64,000 nt of DNA from Streptomyces sp. NBC_00620 (GCF_026341825.1 NZ_JAPENY010000001.1:3286001-3350000), one strand, 5' to 3'. Numbered from the stretch's first letter, positions 38,876 through 47,468 are shown. Notes: a model not told the origin generated them from the sequence alone. Numbers and translations are program-made.

Positions 38876-40473
38876 CAGGCGGTGTCCTCTCCGCTCGCGG
38901 CGGCATAGCCGGCCGCTGTGGGGACGGCATCGGTACGTGCGTCATGGGAGGTGTGGCGTCGGCGGCCGCGCGGTGTGGTGCAGTGCTCGCCCGACCGGGC
39001 CCGGCAGGAGGCGACCGGGCACGGAGCGGCGGCGGGGCGGACCGCAGCCCGTACCGCCTGCCGTTCCTCGTCCTTGGCCCGGGCCTGCTCGAGGCGGTGC
39101 CGGCGTGCGCTGGCGAGCTGCTGCTCGCTGCGGGTGAGTTCGGCCTCCCGCTGTGCGCGGGCGCGGCGGACGGCGGTGTTGGTCATGCACGTCTCGCAGG
39201 GCTCGCCGGTGTCCCAGACGGTGCCGGACTCGCACGAGTCGAGGCCGCAGCCGTGGCGGGGCAGGGCGGCGCCGAGGAGCCAGCGGCCCATGTCTCGGAC
39301 GGTGGTGGTGCGGGCGTAGCGGCGGGTGATCCGGTCGGTCAGGCGTTCCTCGTCGGTGCCGGTGTCGAGCTGGGCGCCGATGGCGCGGGCGATCTGCCGC
39401 AGCACGAACGTCCGCAGGGGCGGGAGTTCGTGGCGTACGGGTTCGAGGACGCGCCAGATTCGAGGGGACAGTTGCAGGGCGGGGCCGGTGTACGGGCGGG
39501 CGGCGATGCCGCTCGATGACGAGGTCTCGTGATCCGTGCGCAGCACGCGATTGCCCGGGCCGAAGGTGTCCGGCACGGAGTTATCCACAGATCGCCCGGC
39601 CCACTTACGGTCAGGTCGCCTACGGCGGATACCCCCACCCAGCTCCGTCAAGGAAAGTCGGTCAGTCTGCAGGTCTTCCTTAGACGCGAGGGATCCGTCA
39701 CCAAGATCCGAACCCGATCCGTCACTAATGACCGGTGACTCGCCATCCCACAGCGGGAGTTGCTCGTCGACCGCCACCGCGGCGGCCGGGGCGGGGACGG
39801 AGTGGAGCGGGTGGCGGTGCGTCTCGTACGCGTGGCGGCCCTGCTCGCCCTCGCGGCGGTGCACCGTGAGCCAGCCGGTGTCTGCGAGCTCGTCGACCAG
39901 GCGGCGGGCGTGGCGCTCGCTGAGGTGTTCGCCGGCGCGCTTGCCGCTGTGGTGGTGCAGCTGCTCGCCGAGCTCGGCCGCGGTCACCGGGATGCGGCGG
40001 GCGGTGGCGTAGGCGAGGAGCGCGTACAGGCGCAGCAGCCGGGGCGTGAGGGCCTCGGCCGCGCGGACCGGGATGCGGACCCACAGCTCGTCGTCGGCGA
40101 GCTCGCGGGTGATGCGGTGCGCGGACTGGCCGCGGCCGCCGCGCAGTGTGCGCCGGACGGTGGGGACTTCGACCAGGCCGTCGATGATGTCGGGCTGGCT
40201 GAGGTGCCGAAGGCCGCGTTCGACGGCGGCCTTGGACATGCCGAGGTACTCAGCGATCACGGCCACCTTGGCGGTGCAGCCCTCGGCGCGCTGTGACAGT
40301 GCTGCGGTCTTGACGTAGACACTCAGGGCCGCATCGCAGTACTGAGCACCTACGACCAGACGCAGGGGTACACGGACCGTCTGTCCGCCGCCGCGCGGGA
40401 GCGCCCCGGTAGCCGCGGTGTGCGGCTCGGGGTGCTCGGCAGCCAGGCTGGCTGCGTGCGCGACGACGGACAT
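38875..40473 (-). CDS. Winged-helix protein, candidate replication initiator
   Basis: This is a 532-residue protein. It has an N-terminal wHTH (AKVAVIAEYLGMSKAAVERG, LRHLSQPDIIDGLVEV), a second wHTH (ERHARRLVDELADTGWLTVH) and a helical centre. The Cys-rich end includes HGCGLDSCESGTVW, GEPCETCMTN and CPVASCRARSGEHC. Large proteins with tandem winged helices plus a zinc region resemble replication initiators of actinophages and Streptomyces plasmids. It is the biggest early gene. An internal TTATCCACA sits at 39581. Initiator activity is inferred. Confidence 0.62.
   Translation of the reverse strand: MSVVAHAASLAAEHPEPHTAATGALPRGGGQTVRVPLRLVVGAQYCDAALSVYVKTAALSQRAEGCTAKVAVIAEYLGMSKAAVERGLRHLSQPDIIDGLVEVPTVRRTLRGGRGQSAHRITRELADDELWVRIPVRAAEALTPRLLRLYALLAYATARRIPVTAAELGEQLHHHSGKRAGEHLSERHARRLVDELADTGWLTVHRREGEQGRHAYETHRHPLHSVPAPAAAVAVDEQLPLWDGESPVISDGSGSDLGDGSLASKEDLQTDRLSLTELGGGIRRRRPDRKWAGRSVDNSVPDTFGPGNRVLRTDHETSSSSGIAARPYTGPALQLSPRIWRVLEPVRHELPPLRTFVLRQIARAIGAQLDTGTDEERLTDRITRRYARTTTVRDMGRWLLGAALPRHGCGLDSCESGTVWDTGEPCETCMTNTAVRRARAQREAELTRSEQQLASARRHRLEQARAKDEERQAVRAAVRPAAAPCPVASCRARSGEHCTTPRGRRRHTSHDARTDAVPTAAGYAAASGEDTA
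39581..39589 (+). other. DnaA-box-like TTATCCACA inside the replication candidate
   Basis: The same 9-mer as at 32621 lies within the coding sequence of the winged-helix protein. Origins inside initiator genes are known in phages, but a single box is weak evidence. Confidence 0.35.
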
Positions 40474-40497
40474 CAGGGGGTTCCTTCGGAGGGAGAG

Positions 40498-41127
40498 TCA
40501 GGCAGTGGTGTGGTGGGCGGCGATCGCCAAGTAGGCGTCGCGCTCGGCCGTGAACTCGGCGATGTAGCGCTCGGTGCTCGAGCTGGGTCCGCTGTCGTCG
40601 GCGATCCGTTGCCACTCTTCGAGTTGCTTGTGGGCGGTATCCGCCATGGCGGACGCTGCCTCGGCGACTGCGGCCGGGGTGGCCCAGGTGTCGTCGGTGA
40701 CGACGTCGACGCCCTTCTGCCGACAGTCGAAGACGTAGACCGACAGGGCGTTGAGGCGCATGCTGGCGCGGCGGTCGTAGAAGGCGGCCTTGTAGAAGAC
40801 CGCGACGCGGCGGCGGCCGAGCTCGTCGACGATGAAGGACCACATGTCGTGGTCGGAGCCCTCCCGTTTCCACCCGTCGGGCAGGGTGGCCGGCCGGAAC
40901 AGGGGGTCATGCCGGTCGGGTTCGCCGAAGGTGAATCCGAGGGCCTCGAACGCGGCGGTGTCTCCGCATCCGGACTGGATCTCGACGGGCAGCCGGTCGG
41001 AGTTGACGAGCTGGCGCTGCCCGGCCCGCTCCTGCTCCTCGACGATCGTGTTGGTGTCGCCCGTGGCGAGGGCGAGGAGAGCCGTGGCGTGGATATCGCT
41101 CGGGTCCTGGGTGTTCCTGATGGACAC
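40498..41127 (-). CDS. Hypothetical early protein
   Basis: This 209-residue protein starts at GTG 41127. It is mixed alpha/beta, with FTFGEPDRHDPLFRPATLPD, then WSFIVDELGRRRVAVFYKAA and a long helical end (AAVAEAASAMADTAHKQLEE). It precedes the replication candidate by 24 bases and is probably co-transcribed with it. No known family is recognised. Confidence 0.6.
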   Translation of the reverse strand: MSIRNTQDPSDIHATALLALATGDTNTIVEEQERAGQRQLVNSDRLPVEIQSGCGDTAAFEALGFTFGEPDRHDPLFRPATLPDGWKREGSDHDMWSFIVDELGRRRVAVFYKAAFYDRRASMRLNALSVYVFDCRQKGVDVVTDDTWATPAAVAEAASAMADTAHKQLEEWQRIADDSGPSSSTERYIAEFTAERDAYLAIAAHHTTA

Positions 41128-41178
41128 GTATGTCTCCGGTGCGGATTGATGGGTGGTGCCGGTGGGTTTGGTTCGGGG

Positions 41179-41219
41179 CCGGGTCCTGCTCGCTCGGGGG
41201 TAGTGCGGGCGGGACCCGG
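41179..41219 (+). terminator. Hairpin downstream of the second winged-helix gene
   Basis: A 15-bp stem with two T-G pairs (CCGGGTCCTGCTCGC with GCGGGCGGGACCCGG) has an 11-base loop in the 122-bp gap. It pairs better as plus-strand RNA; on the minus strand it has two mismatches. Confidence 0.5.
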
Positions 41220-41249
41220 GGTGGCGGCCGCCGGGAGGGTGGTGGTCGG

Positions 41250-41822
41250 TCAGCGGGAGACGCGGTTGTTGGCGTGGGTGCGGCCGATGGCTCGGATGTC
41301 TTCGAGCGCCGCAGCGGGAATGACCAGGTCGAACACCTGCTGTCCGACGCGCGGGCCTTCCTGAACGAGCCGGTAGCGGAGCCAGCCCCGGGTGTGAAGG
41401 GTGTTGAGCGCGACCTCGACCTGGCCCACGGTCAGGCCGGTGGCCTGCGCGAGGTGCTCAGAGCTGGGGTGCAGGTTGGCGCTCATGCGCCCGGTGGCGT
41501 GGCTGGCACGCCACAGCAGGTCGAGGCCCACGAGGCGGGTGCTCGGGTGCATGCGGCTACGGCGCATCCCGAACAGGAAGTACTTGCGGAAGTGCTCCTG
41601 CTTGGTCAGCTCCCCGGGGGCGATGGCCTCGGCAGGGGTCAACTGCCGCGGCTCGTACGGCTGCTCCGGCGTCGGCTCGGGCTTGGCCGTGTGGCGGGTG
41701 GGCTGTTCCTGCCTGCGCACATCCGGCTGCGGCTTGGGCTCGGGCCTGGCCGCGGGCTGCGTGGGCGGGCGGGGCGCGGGGCGGCGGGCGAGGTCGCCCG
41801 GAGACGGGATGTGGGTGGTCAC
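41250..41822 (-). CDS. Winged-helix DNA-binding protein
   Basis: This 190-residue protein starts at GTG 41822 with GGAGCTGAACCT upstream. It has a Pro/Arg-rich flexible N-terminus and a C-terminal wHTH (LAQATGLTVGQVEVALNTLH, TRGWLRYRLVQEGPRVGQQV). It is a good candidate for a replisome organiser or regulator working with the gene at 38875. An Arg-rich helix precedes the domain (MRRSRMHPSTRLVGLDLLWR). The family is not fixed. Confidence 0.62.
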   Translation of the reverse strand: MTTHIPSPGDLARRPAPRPPTQPAARPEPKPQPDVRRQEQPTRHTAKPEPTPEQPYEPRQLTPAEAIAPGELTKQEHFRKYFLFGMRRSRMHPSTRLVGLDLLWRASHATGRMSANLHPSSEHLAQATGLTVGQVEVALNTLHTRGWLRYRLVQEGPRVGQQVFDLVIPAAALEDIRAIGRTHANNRVSR

Positions 41823-42046
41823 AGGTTCAGCTCCGTTCGGTGATCGACGGTGGCCTGGGCGTCGTCCAGGCCACCGGGCGGGAGGCCGGGCCCGGGCGGG
41901 GGCTCCGGCTTCCCGGCGAGAGCAGCAGGTGTGTGGAGGGGGCAGCAGGGGCCGGTGAGATAGGGGTGGATGTGGTCCACGGACCGGCAGTGGCGGCGTT
42001 CGGATCCGATCCAGTGCCGGCACTCCGGGACCGTGGGCTCCTTCAC
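41819..42046 (-). CDS. Small Cys/His protein
   Basis: This 75-residue protein starts at GTG 42046. CRHWIGSERRHCRSVDHIHP and TGPCCPLHTP give a compact Cys/His set able to bind zinc. A Pro-rich tail follows. It overlaps the genes on both sides by four bases (GTGA). The function is unknown. Confidence 0.58.
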   Translation of the reverse strand: MKEPTVPECRHWIGSERRHCRSVDHIHPYLTGPCCPLHTPAALAGKPEPPPGPGLPPGGLDDAQATVDHRTELNL

Positions 42047-42876
42047 CAGGGGGCGTCCGGCCAGTCGGGCTCTTCCTGCACGGGCGTGCTCGGCTCGTCG
42101 TCGAAGTCGGCGTCGTCGGCATCGGGCTGTTCGAGGGGGCGGCGTGCGTGCCATGCGGCGAGCGCGAGGGCCTGGCGTACCGAGGTCAGCCAGTAGCCCG
42201 GGTCGCCGTTGGTGGCGACGGCCTTGACCGCGAAGCGGGTGGAGTCGTGGGCGCTGCGGAGGTGGTCGCGCAACTGCGGCAGTGGTGTGGGGAGTTCGCG
42301 GTCGTGCGGGGTGTAGGTCCAGGCCTCGATGGAGTACTGGTCGCGGCCGTCGGTGTTGTGCTGCTGGCCGGTGTCGCGCAGCTGGACGGCGTGGGCGATG
42401 CTGCACGCGGGCTGGTAGTCGAAGATCTGCAGCTGCGGTCCGGCGGCGACGTAGACGGTGTCGGCGGTGCAGAAGTGCTTCTCGCCGTCGGTGTGGGGGC
42501 AGACGGCGCCGAGCCGGGTGGGCTCCTGTACGTGCTGGTCGACCAGGCCGAAGCGCACGACGCGGAACGCGGGCTTCTTACCGCAGTTCTTGGTCCAGCA
42601 CCGTCCGTACCTGGCGTAGTCGGAGTAGCTGCAGTTGTCGCAGACGCAGCCGCCACCGCAGTTGCAGCCGAGGGACTCGCCGTCGTCGTCGGTTCCCGCG
42701 CAGCCGCAGTACTCGTCCGGGTCGTCCTCGTCGTTTGCACGCTCGTCGGTCTTGGGGTGACCGCCGGGCAGGAGGAGGCCCGGGGCCCAGGCCCGCATGA
42801 GGATGCGGGTGGCGGCCTCGATCTCCTCCGGGGTCGGGGGGCCCGGGAGAGCGGGGCTCGGGGTGGTGTCGGTCAT
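42043..42876 (-). CDS. Cysteine-rich early protein
   Basis: This is a 277-residue protein. Residues about 57-100 carry a dense Cys cluster (EYCGCAGTDDD, LGCNCGGGCVCDNCSYSD, CWTKNCGKKP) with roughly ten cysteines, enough for two or more zinc ions or an Fe-S site. The rest is mixed alpha/beta with HFCTADTVYVAAGPQLQIFD and a helical end. It overlaps the 293-residue gene, which also has a Cys cluster. No family is recognised. Confidence 0.62.
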   Translation of the reverse strand: MTDTTPSPALPGPPTPEEIEAATRILMRAWAPGLLLPGGHPKTDERANDEDDPDEYCGCAGTDDDGESLGCNCGGGCVCDNCSYSDYARYGRCWTKNCGKKPAFRVVRFGLVDQHVQEPTRLGAVCPHTDGEKHFCTADTVYVAAGPQLQIFDYQPACSIAHAVQLRDTGQQHNTDGRDQYSIEAWTYTPHDRELPTPLPQLRDHLRSAHDSTRFAVKAVATNGDPGYWLTSVRQALALAAWHARRPLEQPDADDADFDDEPSTPVQEEPDWPDAPW

Positions 42877-43754
42877 GACGATGCACCGTTCGTTCGGGCG
42901 GGAAGCTCGGCCTCGTCCGCCATGCGGCGCAGTTCGGCGGCGAGCTTGTTGGGGACGCAGGAGTCGCAGCCGCCGCAGCCGCAGTCGTCGTCGTTGCCGA
43001 CGAAGGCGGCGGCCTCACGGAAGGCAGCGGCCCGTACGTCGGACCGGTCGAGGCACCGGAGCTCGGCGACGATGTCGCTGGTCGACGGCATGCTGGTGTC
43101 GATGAACTCGACGTCGGGGTCCATGTAGTCGGCCGCCCACAGGGACCAGCCCTTGACCTTGGCGATCGCCCGGACCTGCCTGGCCATGCCGCGCAGCACC
43201 TGGTCGCGGTCGACGCCGGGAGTGAACTCCGCCCCGCCAGGCGGGGTGTCCTTCTCCTCGGTGAGTTCTGCCGCGTGCTCGCGCAGGAGTTGTGCTGCCT
43301 CGGCGGACGTCGTGATGTCGCCGTCCAGGAGCGCACGGTGACGGGCCTCGAACAGCGCGGCCGCCTGCTGGACCGCATCGTGGGCGGCGGACTGAGCGGC
43401 CCGCAGGGCGACGGGCAGGACGGCGTCGGCGAGGACTCCGGCCTGCGCGAGGATCTCCACCGGCAGGGTCGCGGGCACAGCGCCCGCGGCGATCAGCGCG
43501 TCGCCGAGCTGGTCGCGCAGCGAGGTGTTCAGATCGTCGGTCTCGTCCTGCTCACCGTGTCCGTACAGGGCGGTCGCGATGCGCTGCGCGAACCCGGCGA
43601 CGTCGCCGGTCCACGAGACGGACGCGGGCTTGCCGAGCTGCGTGTAGTGGCGTTCGACGGTGACGGTGGTGCCCTCGGCGGTGGCGCGCGGGAGGAGGGC
43701 GAGGACCCTGCGCTGCACGATCGCCACGGCCTGCGTACGGCGGGACTTCCCCAT
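42873..43754 (-). CDS. Early protein with C-terminal Cys cluster
   Basis: This 293-residue protein has a basic N-terminus (MGKSRRTQAVAIVQRRVLAL) and a long helical centre (RAAQSAAHDAVQQAAALFEA). Near the end is a compact GNDDDCGCGGCDSCVPNKLA cluster followed by a helix of the type LAAELRRMADEAE. The start overlaps the upstream gene by one base. The cluster resembles the one in the next gene, so the two may act together. The function is unknown. Confidence 0.6.
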   Translation of the reverse strand: MGKSRRTQAVAIVQRRVLALLPRATAEGTTVTVERHYTQLGKPASVSWTGDVAGFAQRIATALYGHGEQDETDDLNTSLRDQLGDALIAAGAVPATLPVEILAQAGVLADAVLPVALRAAQSAAHDAVQQAAALFEARHRALLDGDITTSAEAAQLLREHAAELTEEKDTPPGGAEFTPGVDRDQVLRGMARQVRAIAKVKGWSLWAADYMDPDVEFIDTSMPSTSDIVAELRCLDRSDVRAAAFREAAAFVGNDDDCGCGGCDSCVPNKLAAELRRMADEAELPARTNGASS

Positions 43755-44563
43755 CAGACGTCACCGCCGTCAGCGGCAGGGGCCTGGTTCTGCTGGGCGA
43801 GCCAAGCGGCGGCCTCGTCCTTGGGCATCTTGCTGTAGCCAGCGAGATTCACGTCGATGCCGTCGACCGTGACGGTCGCGCTCCCGTGCTCGAGAACCAT
43901 GTCGGGGCCGCTGCCGGTCACCCTCACCGCTACCTCTGCCCCGAAGGAGGCGGCGACCCGGTGGACCGCGTCCAAGCCCTCGACGCGGCAGCCAATCTCC
44001 GCGCTGCCGCTGTTCTCGTGGCCGAAGACGACAACGTTCTGGACGGCGAGGCCTGAGTCCGGGTGATCGGCGAGGAGCTGGCGGGCGACTGCGGCGACGC
44101 GCGCTGTGTGCTGCTCCGCCTGCTCGATCGCGGCGAGTGGGCCCGGCTTCTCCGGCTGGTCCTCGTCCGGTGCGGTGGTGGTGGCGGGCCGGGCTGGGGT
44201 GAGGAGCTGGCCGAGGTGGTAGAGGCTGGACACGGGCGAGATGCGGTCGGCCTTGCGCGGCTCGACCAGGTCCAGGCTCACGGTCACGTCGGGGCTGGCT
44301 GCGTGGTTCACGCGGTAGCGCAGGTACTCCGGGCGGTGCGGGTCGAGGAGCGCGCGGGCTTCTTCCACCTGGTCGGGCAGGCTGTCGGCCGGGACGTAAG
44401 TCCAGTCGAGGTCGGTCGCGGTCACGTCCAGGGTGCTGCCGGCGCAGGAGCGGGCGGCTTCGAGGAACTCGGCGCGAGCCTGCTCGGCCAACTCCTCCTC
44501 GGTGTCCACTCGTTCGGCCGTGCTCTCGGCGTAGGTGGTGAGGGCGAGTTCGACGATGTTCAT
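43754..44563 (-). CDS. Hypothetical early protein
   Basis: This 269-residue acidic protein begins MNIVELALTTYAESTAERVD. It has a helical N-terminus, a beta-rich middle (YLRYRVNHAASPDVTVSLDL) and a C-terminal domain (GLAVQNVVVFGHENSGSAEI, MVLEHGSATVTVDGIDVNLA) with repeated beta strands. It is part of the tight 43-47 kb string. No motif gives a function. Confidence 0.58.
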   Translation of the reverse strand: MNIVELALTTYAESTAERVDTEEELAEQARAEFLEAARSCAGSTLDVTATDLDWTYVPADSLPDQVEEARALLDPHRPEYLRYRVNHAASPDVTVSLDLVEPRKADRISPVSSLYHLGQLLTPARPATTTAPDEDQPEKPGPLAAIEQAEQHTARVAAVARQLLADHPDSGLAVQNVVVFGHENSGSAEIGCRVEGLDAVHRVAASFGAEVAVRVTGSGPDMVLEHGSATVTVDGIDVNLAGYSKMPKDEAAAWLAQQNQAPAADGGDV

Positions 44564-45171
44564 ACGGCCACCTCCAGCGGGCGCTGCTTACGGGTTGCGG
44601 CGTCGGCGATCCACGCGGCGGCTTCGGCCAGGTCGTAAAGGCCGGCGGAGCGGTGCTTCCAACGGAGGCTGCTGACGTGGTGGGCGCCGTCCGGGTCGGG
44701 CAGCGCGCCGGCGATCCAGCGCGGAGCTCCTTCGGAGTCCCGGTACTTGGTGATCAGCCCGTGCAAGTTGTCGGTGGTGACGGCCTCGGCCTGGTCGCGG
44801 GTGACGAGGTAGTCGTGCGGCTCGCCGCCGGGGATGGCGGGCTGGCCGGGCCACAGCCACACACCGCCCACCCGCGTGGGCTTCTGGCCCCAGCCGGTGA
44901 GGGAGGTGTGGGTGCAGACCTCGGTGAGTCCCTCGCCGCTGATGGTGCGGACGGTGCCGCAGTCCGTGCAGAGCAGGCGCAGCTGGACGCGGCCGAACTC
45001 GTTGGCGTGGCTGCAGTCGGCGTTGGCGCAGTCGTGGTGTTCGGCGCCGGTCTGCACGATGTGGGCGCCGGTGTCGTGGCGGAGCTCCACCGTGTCCCAG
45101 ACGGGGCGCGGGCAGGTGTCGGTGTGGGTGAGCGGCTGCCACCCCAGGTACAGGTCTTCGATCAGGTGCAT
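44560..45171 (-). CDS. Zinc-ribbon-like early protein
   Basis: This 203-residue protein starts MHLIEDLYLGWQPLTHTDTC. Its centre holds HHDCANADCSHANEFGRVQL and LLCTDCGTVRTISGEGLTEV, a Cys/His set that should bind zinc. A C-terminal domain with Trp and Tyr follows. Its start overlaps the neighbouring membrane-protein gene by ten bases. The function is unknown. Confidence 0.6.
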   Translation of the reverse strand: MHLIEDLYLGWQPLTHTDTCPRPVWDTVELRHDTGAHIVQTGAEHHDCANADCSHANEFGRVQLRLLCTDCGTVRTISGEGLTEVCTHTSLTGWGQKPTRVGGVWLWPGQPAIPGGEPHDYLVTRDQAEAVTTDNLHGLITKYRDSEGAPRWIAGALPDPDGAHHVSSLRWKHRSAGLYDLAEAAAWIADAATRKQRPLEVAV

Positions 45172-45473
45172 GCGGGTTCCTTGCGGTGACGCGCGCGGCG
45201 GAAGGCCTGCACCTGGTGGAGCTGCAGGGTCTCGACGTACGCGGGGTCGGCCGGAGGGCTGACGGGCAGGGGCGGGATGTCCAGCGGCGGGAACGAGGGG
45301 GCGTGCGCCGGGGCGGGCGCGTACTGCTGGTCGCGGTGGGCCGCCAGGGCCGCGTCCGCGGACGCGTTGGCCTGCGACTCGCCCAGGCGGGCGGCGGCCC
45401 AGACCAGGGCCAGGGCGCAGAGTCCGAGGACGCCAGCGCCGAGGTACTCCGGGGCGCTGGTGGCGGTCACCAC
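45162..45473 (-). CDS. Small membrane protein
   Basis: This 103-residue protein has one helix at about 8-27 (PEYLGAGVLGLCALALVWAA). Then comes a Pro/Ala-rich region (FPPLDIPPLPVSPPADPAYV) and a basic end (RRARHRKEPACT). It starts inside the end of the upstream gene (seven-base overlap at 45467-45473). The role is unknown. Confidence 0.55.
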   Translation of the reverse strand: MVTATSAPEYLGAGVLGLCALALVWAAARLGESQANASADAALAAHRDQQYAPAPAHAPSFPPLDIPPLPVSPPADPAYVETLQLHQVQAFRRARHRKEPACT

Positions 45474-46033
45474 GGGTGCCCGGCGATGACACCCGCTAGG
45501 CGGGCTGCGGCCTTGTCCGTGAGGAGTGCGGGTACGCCGTCGCCGCGGAGGTTGATGCGGACGCCCTTGAGGTGGCCGGTCGCCGTGACCGCATCACCGT
45601 GCGTCTGCACGGAGTTGATGGCGATGTTCAGGCGGTGCATCCACCAGCGCCAGCAGTCGATCGACTGCGGCCGCACGGTCAGGCCGAGCGTGGTCGCGTC
45701 CAGTACGTCGGTCGCGGTCACATCCGGCTGACTCGAGCGGAGCCTCTGCGCCAGGACGGCGGCGGGCGAGTCGACGTCGGAGGCTTCCACCTGCCCCTCG
45801 ACCAGGCCGGCGCACGCCGCGTACTCGTGGGTCGCAGTCTCGGCGACCCCGGCCACCACCGCGTACGCCACGGGCACCACGTCGACGGCTTGGTCCTGCG
45901 CGAGGATCGCCTTCACCGCGGGCGTGAGCTCGACGGCCAGGCGCTCCATGTGGTCGCGGGTGAGCGGCAGGTCCAGCATGGTGACGGCGAGGTCGATACG
46001 GGTGAGCAGCTGCTGCTGCAGGTCGCGGCTCAC
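45467..46033 (-). CDS. Hypothetical early protein
   Basis: This 188-residue protein is helical at the start (MSRDLQQQLLTRIDLAVTML, DHMERLAVELTPAVKAILAQ). A Trp-containing segment follows (SIDCWRWWMHRLNIAINSVQ), then a beta end (GVRINLRGDGVPALLTDKAA). It overlaps the next gene by four bases. No family is recognised. Confidence 0.58.
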   Translation of the reverse strand: MSRDLQQQLLTRIDLAVTMLDLPLTRDHMERLAVELTPAVKAILAQDQAVDVVPVAYAVVAGVAETATHEYAACAGLVEGQVEASDVDSPAAVLAQRLRSSQPDVTATDVLDATTLGLTVRPQSIDCWRWWMHRLNIAINSVQTHGDAVTATGHLKGVRINLRGDGVPALLTDKAAARLAGVIAGHPW

Positions 46034-46794
46034 GCCTGGCCGTCCTCGGCCGGAACGGCGGGGGTCACGGCGATGCGGTCCATGAGCGGCGAGGCGAGAC
46101 GCGGCATGGGTGCCGGTTCCGGGGTGTCCGCCGCGGCCGGCGCCTGCTCGCCGTCGGGGAGTTCCGCCGGGATGAACGACATGGCGGCGAGTTCATCGGC
46201 GGTGGCGCACGCACTGCACAGGTCGAGCATCTGCAGGTTGGGGACCCAGTAACAGCCGCCCTGGCAGGCCGCGTTGTTGGTGCAGCCGCACCGCACGCAG
46301 GCGGGTTCGTCCTCGGCGCCCGGGTGCGGCAGGACGGAGACGATGGCGGGCAGATCGGCTGGGGTGCCGGTGCCAAGGGGGACGGGCTGCGCGGCGGCCT
46401 GGTCCGCGGCTGCGAGCGCCGACCGCATCGGCTCCGGGGTGGGCGTGCCGAGCAGGCGGTCTGCCTCCCACGGCCTGACCAGTGCGCTGCCGCGGACCTC
46501 GATACCGCGGACGCGGGTGATGGCGTCGAGGTGGGTACCGAACGCGGTGTCGGCCCGGGTGACGGGGACGTCGACGAGCGCGGCGAACTCGAGGAGGCCG
46601 GCCCCGCGCGTCTCACGGAACTTCAGGTGGACGCGGTAGCCGGAGGGCCAGTCCTCCTCTGTCTCCACGGCGAACGGCTGCTGCTCGAGCGGGTTGACGA
46701 CCAAGGGGACGACGGCGTGTGCGTCGTCGAACGTCGGGGGCCTTGGCTCCTGCGCGGTGGGCGCGGGGGCGGTGGTCTGGGTAGCCTGTTCCAC
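46030..46794 (-). CDS. First long early gene, zinc-binding segment
   Basis: This 254-residue protein starts at GTG 46794. The N-terminal half is beta-rich (DWPSGYRVHLKFRETRGAGL). The middle has CVRCGCTNNAACQGGCYWVP and LCSACATADELAAMSFI, a zinc ribbon. The end is Pro/Ala-rich. It begins the run of early genes after the Xis-like gene. The function is unknown. Confidence 0.6.
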   Translation of the reverse strand: MEQATQTTAPAPTAQEPRPPTFDDAHAVVPLVVNPLEQQPFAVETEEDWPSGYRVHLKFRETRGAGLLEFAALVDVPVTRADTAFGTHLDAITRVRGIEVRGSALVRPWEADRLLGTPTPEPMRSALAAADQAAAQPVPLGTGTPADLPAIVSVLPHPGAEDEPACVRCGCTNNAACQGGCYWVPNLQMLDLCSACATADELAAMSFIPAELPDGEQAPAAADTPEPAPMPRLASPLMDRIAVTPAVPAEDGQA

Positions 46795-46834
46795 GTGAAC
46801 CTCATTCGTCAGTGGTGAGGTGTCGCTCTTGAGT

Positions 46835-46867
46835 GGGGCTGTTCCGGGTGCGATCCGGAGCGGCCCC
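46835..46867. terminator. Hairpin between the Xis-like gene and the early string
   Basis: A 13-bp stem with two T-G pairs (GGGGCTGTTCCGG with CCGGAGCGGCCCC) and a 7-base loop lies in the 81-bp gap. It may attenuate transcription from the switch region into the early genes. Confidence 0.5.
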
Positions 46868-46875
46868 GCCCCCGT

Positions 46876-47154
46876 TCAGGCGCGCTGCAGGGCTTTGCTG
46901 CCGCGGCTGGGTAGGGGGCGCAGGTGGTTCATGGGGTGGGAGCTGGCGCCCGCGGAGGGCGCGGTGACGATGGCGAGAGGGCCGGTCGTCGGCTCGTGGT
47001 GCTTCAGGGCGTCGATGCGGTCGAGGTCCTCGTCGGAGAACGTGACGACCCGCCCCTTCTTGGAATGCGGGAGCTGTTTGATGTGCCGGCGCAGCCACGT
47101 CTCCTCGACGCGGAGGATCTCCGCAGCCTCGGGGTACGTGTGACGGCGGTTCAT
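46876..47154 (-). CDS. Excisionase-like (Xis) winged-helix protein
   Basis: This 92-residue protein carries the winged-helix of recombination directionality factors: HTYPEAAEILRVEETWLRRH, IKQLPHSKKGRVVTFSDEDL. A disordered C-terminal tail follows. Its ATG overlaps the stop of the Cro-like gene (ATGA), so both come from the same leftward transcript, and it lies about 1.6 kb from the integrase. Excision of the prophage with the integrase is the likely role; transcription control is the alternative. Confidence 0.78.
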   Translation of the reverse strand: MNRRHTYPEAAEILRVEETWLRRHIKQLPHSKKGRVVTFSDEDLDRIDALKHHEPTTGPLAIVTAPSAGASSHPMNHLRPLPSRGSKALQRA

Positions 47155-47447
47155 ACGCAGACCGCATCCCGGGCGGGAGCGCCGACGGGCTGGTCGTCGG
47201 GCACCTTGCGCCCGGTCTCCGCCCACAGACACCCGACGTCGACGCCGATCACACGGCAGATCGCACGTGCGACCCGCTGCGGCTGTGTCTTGGTTTTGCC
47301 GTTGAGGAGTCCCTCGATGGTGCCGTGGGGGACCCCGACCTCCTCGGCCAAAGCGCGGCCGCTGATCTCGGATCCGTCCCCCGTGCGACCCATGAGGTCC
47401 CTCAACGTCCCCGGCTTGACCAGCCGGTATCGGGGTTCTCGCGTCAT
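47151..47447 (-). CDS. Cro/XRE-type regulator, divergent from the repressor
   Basis: This 98-residue protein contains an XRE HTH (SGRALAEEVGVPHGTIEGLL, NGKTKTQPQRVARAICRVIG). The start at 47447 is preferred because AGGAGGT lies six bases upstream; the ATG two codons earlier is too close to that site. It is transcribed away from the plus-strand repressor-like gene, and its own promoter must overlap the palindromes at 47469-47602. It is the probable lytic-side regulator (Cro-like). Confidence 0.8.
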   Translation of the reverse strand: MTREPRYRLVKPGTLRDLMGRTGDGSEISGRALAEEVGVPHGTIEGLLNGKTKTQPQRVARAICRVIGVDVGCLWAETGRKVPDDQPVGAPARDAVCV

Positions 47448-47468
47448 GGGCATACCTCCTGGGCAATC

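Noticed and set aside
46802..47167. 121-codon minus-strand frame over the Xis-like gene
   Set aside because: It overlaps the Xis-like gene fully in another frame and shows only Pro/Arg/His-rich sequence.
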